DNA from: Agrocybe praecox
Taxonomy: Eukaryota; Basidiomycota; Agaricomycetes; Agaricales; Agrocybaceae
DNA length: 11,970 bases
NCBI GenBank assembly: GCA_964017145.1
Contig: CAXHKQ010000319.1
Span: 1 to 11,970 of the forward strand
Direction: 5' to 3'
Shown here: positions 7,646-11,970 of the stretch, piece by piece
How positions within the stretch are numbered: position 1 is the first letter of the stretch
Layout of the letters: the number at the start of each line of letters is the position of its first letter
Translations under genes and position numbers: made by a program
Notes under the pieces: generated by a model
Seen by the model: only the letters and a program-made list of their open reading frames with translations
The model's database searches: none
What the model was told of the DNA's origin: nothing

Positions 7646-8992
7646 TGTTAACATTATTGTACTCGGAATTAATTAATTATTGAAAACAATTAGGCGTATT
7701 TAGGTTACCACCCGTATAGCTACCATAGTGGCCAAGTTGGCTTAGCCACCCTGACCTCCGCTCAACCCCTCTGCACAGGGCAATTTTTTGAATAAAATAC
7801 AGTAAACAGTGCCTCTTTTTATCAATTTATTCTAACAATTTCGTAAAATATAACATTTTTCACAAAATTATCGCAAAAAATCGCTTGTTTCGTGCTACAA
7901 CCCGAAGGCCTTGCACCTTTTATACTCCACTTGTATTTGAAGAGTAGCAGGGCTTCGTAATCGGTATATCGGGTTGTAAAAATGACACGTGGTTAACAAA
8001 TCGTTCTAAAGAGTAACCCTAGGCATCGTTTAACATTCTTCCTGAGGATCACCGTGTGGAGAAAACCCCATAAACGTTCACTCACTCCCGGGGATTGAAC
8101 CCCGGACTTCCCGCTCGTGTGGCAAGGATTTCATCACCTCAATTGTGTATTGGTATTGTGTTTAATTGCGAAAATTTCCGGATGACTGGCATTTGAACCA
8201 ACTAAAACCAACTGTTCCAAAAGGTATTGTCATAGAAGAGTTTAATATTATCAGAGCAATTTAATAGAATTACATTCCATGCATTACCTTGATTTATTTT
8301 TATCATTCAGCCAGACTAAATCTCGATAATTTGATTCTTATTTTATCGCAATCCGATCTTTCGTTCATATTCTACGACGGCCTTTCTAAGAAAAATATTT
8401 TTATCCATATAAAGAAGTTATTATTTCCGGTATAAACTAATATTTTTGCAATTATATTTCAACAGATAGAGAAACCCAAAATCTACAAATAACCTAATAT
8501 TGCAGCGTTATATTTAGACGTTAACTTGTTCAAAGGTCAGTCTTCCAGAAACTACGTTGGCCACACATAAAAAAATTTTCAGAGTTATAAAAGACAGATA
8601 GATCTTCCGAATACAAAAGATTCAGGTAATTTGGAGCACCCAGTTGTGTGAAAATGAGCATGGTTCTTGGTAACTTCATATTGAAACCCACTGAATATAG
8701 CCAAACGATGTATTCGGTATAAAGTAGGATGATGTACATTCAACAAAATTACATCTACATTTTGGTTTGACTGTCAACTGGTTTAAAACATGATATGTTT
8801 TCAGGTTTATAGTAGAACGGGAAATTGCACAAAAATGTTAATGATGCAGTTTTTTTTAATGATAAAAATCGATCGAGAAGTCTTATCCACATCTAATGGA
8901 GAAGAATTTTGAAAAAAAAATCGATTACGATTTTCGAATGACAAGGATTCGTGCACAATGCAATTACCAATATTATTATACTGATTTGAGTA
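7646..8992. other. Intergenic DNA between sim and the retrotransposon, no gene seen
   Basis: About 1.35 kb, AT-rich. The only longer open frames (for example 8530-8739 and 8807-9016, minus strand) are about 70 codons and lack any recognisable motif. A GC-richer patch at 7730-7780 and the tRNA-like segment near 8080-8140 look like remnants of repeats. The 9-bp arms ACAACCCGA (7897-7905) and TCGGGTTGT (7969-7977) form an imperfect inverted repeat. Confidence 0.7.
8080..8145 (-). repeat. Possible tRNA-derived SINE head (decayed)
   Basis: On the minus strand GGTTCAATCCC appears, a close match to the Pol III B box GGTTCRANNCC. It is flanked by CCGGG and CGGG that can form most of a T-arm with one mismatch. 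Upstream, CCTTGCCACACGAGCGGGAAG has the position of an anticodon arm and GAGGTGATGAAATCC that of a D arm, but I cannot find a clean A box. No full tRNA cloverleaf forms, so a functional tRNA gene is unlikely. A body with GGGGTTTTCTCC follows, with no obvious tail. Confidence 0.35.
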
Positions 8993-11970
8993 TCTTCTTT
9001 CTTCTTTATTTGGCACTACAACCTAGTACAGGTCTTGGCCTTCTTCAACATTGCTTTCCATCCCGGCCTGTTCTGCGCCAACTCTTTCCAGCCACTCACA
9101 CGCACCGCGCTGAGGTCCGTGGCAACCGCGTCGCACCACCTGGCTGGAGGTCTCCCGCGCCTCCGTGTGCTGCCAGGCCGACCCTCGAGCACCTTCTTGG
9201 GGACACGCTCCTCACCCATCCGCTCCACGTGCCCGAGCCACCTTAGACGGCCCACCTTGATGAACCGCATAACATTTGGTGCTCCGAGTAGGTGTTCAAG
9301 CTCGGCATTTGTCCTGCGCCTCCAGACGTCACCCTCGCGGATTCCGCCGAATATTCTGCGCAGGATTTTCCGCTCGAACACTAGGAGAGGCTGATCCTCC
9401 CGCTGGGTCAGGCACCACGTCTCGGACCCATATGTCAGAACAGGTCTGACCAGTAGCAGGTACAGCTTGCACTTCAGCTTCCGGCGTAAAGTTCTTGACC
9501 GGAATAGTGTCTGAAGGCTGTAGAAGCACCTGTTTGCAGAGGCTACCCGGCGTGTAACCTCCGCGGTGATTCCACCTCCGCCGACCTGCGATCCCAGGTA
9601 CACGAAACTGTCGACGGTCTCGAAGCTGGCACCTCCGATTTCCAGTTCCTGGGTCGTCGATCGGCTCCCAGCTGCAGCTGCTACTACCATGTATTTGGTC
9701 TTCTGCACGTTCACTTCAAGTCCAAGACGTGACGCCTCGGTCTGCATTGCTGTGAATGCTTCACACACGCTTCCTCTGCTTCGGCCAAGGATGTCTACAT
9801 CATCCGCGTATGCGAGTAGTTGACATGACCTCCGGTTGATGGTGTCACCGGTATCGACGTTACTGGCTCGTACCGCTTTCTCCAACACAATGTTGAAGAG
9901 AAGTGTTGCCAGCGGGTCTCCTTGCCGAAGCCCTCTGCACGTGTCGAAGGGGTCCGATAAGCTGCCGTTTATCCTCACCTTGGAAGTGACGTTTGCCAGT
10001 GTCATCTTCGTGAGAGCGATGAGTTTGGGCGGGAAACCAAACTCAATCATGATGTTCCACAGCTGCGCTCGCTCAACACTATCATAGGCCGCTTTGAAGT
10101 CGACAAAAAGATGGTGTGTGTCGACACTGAACTCCCAACACTTTTCAAGTATCTGTCTGATGACAAATAGTTGATCGGTGGTGGACCTGCTTGCTCGGAA
10201 TCCGCATTGGTACTCCCCGACGTTCCTTTCAGCAAATGGAAGGAGTCGTCGGTATAATACGTTTGCGAATACCTTGTACGCAATGTTCAGCAGCGTTATG
10301 CCCCGATAGTTCGAGCACTCCAGTTTGTCCCCCTTCTTGTAGAGTGGAGCAATAATGCCGACTCTCCATTCGTCCGGCATCTGCTCCTCTCGCCACACGC
10401 GCAGAATGAGGTCGTGGATTTCACGTCGCAGTGCTGTACCGCCGTACTTGAGGAGCTCCCCCGGTATGTTGTCGGTACCTGGGGCCTTATGGTTCTTGAT
10501 GTTGTCGATTGCTCGTTGAACCTCCTCGTACGTTGGCTCCAGTACAAGCCACTGCTCCTCGTTGGTGTTTTCTGCGCGTGCGACGGACTCAGGCGTGCTG
10601 TCTTGGGATGCGCTGTTCAGCAAACCGCGGAAGTACTCAGCCCATCTTGCGATGAACCTTTCCTTCTCGACGAGCACTTCACCCTGAGCACTCCTACAAT
10701 TCAGGGGTTGCTGCTGACGACCGCTTCTCTTCTCCTTCACTTTTCGGAACAGGTCTCGCGAGTTCCTCGATCTACTCAGCTCCTCAATCTCAGCAAGACA
10801 TTCTTCCTCCTTCTGTGCCTTCTTTCGCTTGAAGAGCCGGTGTTCCTCAGAACGTCTAGTCCGGTAGGCCTCCTGGTTTGCACGCGTTCGCCGCTGAAGC
10901 AATTTCGCTCTTGCAGCGTTTTTTGCTTCAACAGCTACTCTGCATTCGTCGTCAAACCAGTCGTTTCGTGCCCTTTTGGGCGCCAGACCGATCACGTCCA
11001 TCGCCGCAGACGACATGTTCTCTACCATTCTGCTCCACATGTCGTTTGGCGATTGGGCTGACTCTGCTACCGAGACATTGGCAAACCGCTCCTCTAGGCG
11101 AGCCTGGTAGCGAATTCTAGTGTCTCGGTTGGCCAACATGGCTGTGTTGTATCGTTGAAAAGGGGGTCGTCGCAAGATCTTAGTGCTTACCCTGCCTTTG
11201 AACAATACACGTACCAAGAAGTGGTCCGCGTCGATATTGGGCCCGCGACAGGTTCGCACATCCAAGATGTTCCTCCTGTGCCGTTTGTCGATAAGGACGT
11301 GGTCGATCTGGTTTGCGGTGGTTCCATTCGGGTGTTGCCAGGTCGCCGTATGGATTCGCTTGCGTGGAAAGTGAGTGCTGGACACCACGGAGTTCGTTTC
11401 CATGGCTAGCTCGATCATCCGACTCCCGTTGTTGTTGGTTGTCTCGTGCAAGCTGTGCTCTCCGACAGTCGGACGGTAGATGGATTCATGACCTACCATT
11501 GCGTTGAAGTCGCCGAGAAAGATCTTAATATCTCGATGGGGTGCTCGATCGTATACACCTCTTAGTTGGTCGTAAAATCCATCTTTCACCTCCTCATCTT
11601 TGTCCTCAGTCGGAGCATGTACGTTGATCAGCGTGATGTTGAAGAATCGCCCCCTCAGCCTTAGCGTGCACAGCCTCTCGCTTATCGCGTCGAAACCTAT
11701 AACTGCTCCCAAGGTTTTCTTCAACACCACGAACCCCGTGCCCAGCTCCCTCTTTCCGCCACCACTGTAGTAGAACGCGTGGGTGTCACACCTGTACACA
11801 TCCTTTCCTGGCCACCGCGCCTCCTGTACTGCCGTCACCTCTACTTCAGCTTTTCGCAGTACTGCTGCGAGCATCCTCAGTCCACCGGGCCGTGCGAGAG
11901 TCCTTACGTTCCATGTTGCCATTTTCCATTCGTTGTCCGTTATCCGTTGCTGTTGTCGTTGCCGTGTATT
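8993..11970 (-). mobile_element. RTE-clade non-LTR retrotransposon, 3' part and whole visible ORF; 5' end outside window
   Basis: The element runs on the minus strand toward sim. After the ORF stop (9016-9018) there are only about 23 bases: TGTAGTGCCAAATAAAG, then an AAG-rich tail AAGAAAGAAGA ending near 8993. A very short 3' UTR ending in short simple repeats is typical of the RTE clade. The AATAAA in it may serve as poly(A) signal. The 5' end and one target-site duplication lie beyond 11970, so full length cannot be judged. Single-ORF APE-RT architecture with no gag-like ORF visible also fits RTE. Confidence 0.85.
9016..11922 (-). CDS. RTE-type retrotransposon polyprotein: APE endonuclease and reverse transcriptase
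   Basis: This protein of at least 968 residues nicks target DNA and copies element RNA into the break (target-primed reverse transcription). APE endonuclease, about residues 1-240: TWNVRTL (N5), VQEARW (E34), INVHAPT (99-105), GDFN (137-140), QIDHVL (205-210) and a terminal ADH (232-234); these are the expected catalytic positions. Reverse transcriptase, about 460-750: AIDNIKNHKAPGTDNIP, FVDFKAAYDSV (catalytic D608), RGLRQGDPLA (663-672), LLAYADDVDILG (YADD 705-708) and FVYLGSQV. The C-terminal RTE region (about 820-968) has RPVLTYGSETW, RLRWLGHVERM and RRGRPPARW. No RNase H domain or CCHC knuckle is seen. The frame stays open from Met 11922 back to the window edge (16 more codons), so the true start may be further upstream. 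No stop or frameshift is visible. Annotation pipelines often label such ORFs craniofacial development protein 2-like. Confidence 0.9.
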   Translation of the reverse strand: MATWNVRTLARPGGLRMLAAVLRKAEVEVTAVQEARWPGKDVYRCDTHAFYYSGGGKRELGTGFVVLKKTLGAVIGFDAISERLCTLRLRGRFFNITLINVHAPTEDKDEEVKDGFYDQLRGVYDRAPHRDIKIFLGDFNAMVGHESIYRPTVGEHSLHETTNNNGSRMIELAMETNSVVSSTHFPRKRIHTATWQHPNGTTANQIDHVLIDKRHRRNILDVRTCRGPNIDADHFLVRVLFKGRVSTKILRRPPFQRYNTAMLANRDTRIRYQARLEERFANVSVAESAQSPNDMWSRMVENMSSAAMDVIGLAPKRARNDWFDDECRVAVEAKNAARAKLLQRRTRANQEAYRTRRSEEHRLFKRKKAQKEEECLAEIEELSRSRNSRDLFRKVKEKRSGRQQQPLNCRSAQGEVLVEKERFIARWAEYFRGLLNSASQDSTPESVARAENTNEEQWLVLEPTYEEVQRAIDNIKNHKAPGTDNIPGELLKYGGTALRREIHDLILRVWREEQMPDEWRVGIIAPLYKKGDKLECSNYRGITLLNIAYKVFANVLYRRLLPFAERNVGEYQCGFRASRSTTDQLFVIRQILEKCWEFSVDTHHLFVDFKAAYDSVERAQLWNIMIEFGFPPKLIALTKMTLANVTSKVRINGSLSDPFDTCRGLRQGDPLATLLFNIVLEKAVRASNVDTGDTINRRSCQLLAYADDVDILGRSRGSVCEAFTAMQTEASRLGLEVNVQKTKYMVVAAAAGSRSTTQELEIGGASFETVDSFVYLGSQVGGGGITAEVTRRVASANRCFYSLQTLFRSRTLRRKLKCKLYLLLVRPVLTYGSETWCLTQREDQPLLVFERKILRRIFGGIREGDVWRRRTNAELEHLLGAPNVMRFIKVGRLRWLGHVERMGEERVPKKVLEGRPGSTRRRGRPPARWCDAVATDLSAVRVSGWKELAQNRPGWKAMLKKAKTCTRL

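Noticed and set aside
7729..7769. A-box-like TGGCCAAGTTGG and a B-box-like CGCTCAACCCC as a tRNA or SINE on the + strand
   Set aside because: The spacing (30 bp) is too short, the B box has two mismatches, and no cloverleaf forms; a local palindrome explains part of the match.
8530..9016. Minus-strand open frames of about 69 codons downstream of the retrotransposon
   Set aside because: AT-rich, no motif, no start context or homology that I can recognise.
9035..11507. Plus-strand open frames opposite the retrotransposon, up to 215 codons
   Set aside because: They are antisense shadows of the RTE ORF, which has clear APE and RT motifs.

Overview
This is insect nuclear DNA, most likely from a fly and perhaps a mosquito or other nematoceran. 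The evidence is GT-AG introns that are AT-rich between GC-richer exons, CA/GT/CGT microsatellites, a Sim-type bHLH-PAS gene with long Gln/His runs, and an RTE-type non-LTR retrotransposon. The species-level guess is inference only.

Positions 1-7038 (+) hold most of the single-minded (sim) gene, which encodes the bHLH-PAS transcription factor that is the master regulator of CNS midline cells in flies. The window opens on the last 17 bases of the bHLH-containing exon (residues DLFPN plus the first base of a Gly codon). It continues with a 2.39-kb intron and four more coding exons: 2406-3033, 3490-3987, 4844-4950 and 5279-7038. Splice phases (1, 2, 2, 1) agree at every junction. PAS-A, the conserved core linking the PAS domains, and PAS-B are all recognisable. 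They are followed by a very long Gln/His-rich C-terminus, a TAA stop, and a 3' UTR with AATAAA signals at 7565 and 7618. The bHLH itself lies upstream of the window. The reading frame is broken by one TAG inside a CAG-rich Gln tract at 2528-2530, which is the most notable anomaly here.

The first intron (18-2405) carries a diverged copy of the exon/donor boundary about 364 bp downstream of the original. It also has GC-richer, microsatellite-containing islands that are candidate cis-regulatory DNA. The second intron (3034-3489) contains a degenerate tandem repeat with a period of about 37-40 bp. The third (3988-4843) contains another GC-richer island.

Positions about 7650-8990 are AT-rich intergenic DNA with no convincing gene. 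They include one tRNA-like B-box segment near 8080-8140 that may be a decayed SINE head on the minus strand.

Positions 8993-11970 (-) are an RTE-clade non-LTR retrotransposon converging on sim. Its single long ORF (APE endonuclease plus reverse transcriptase) has no stop or frameshift and ends in a very short 3' UTR with an A/G-rich simple-repeat tail. Its 5' end lies beyond the window.

I see no sign of a new multi-gene system. The points worth checking concern sim (the internal stop, the duplicated splice boundary and the expanded low-complexity inserts) and the intact retrotransposon.
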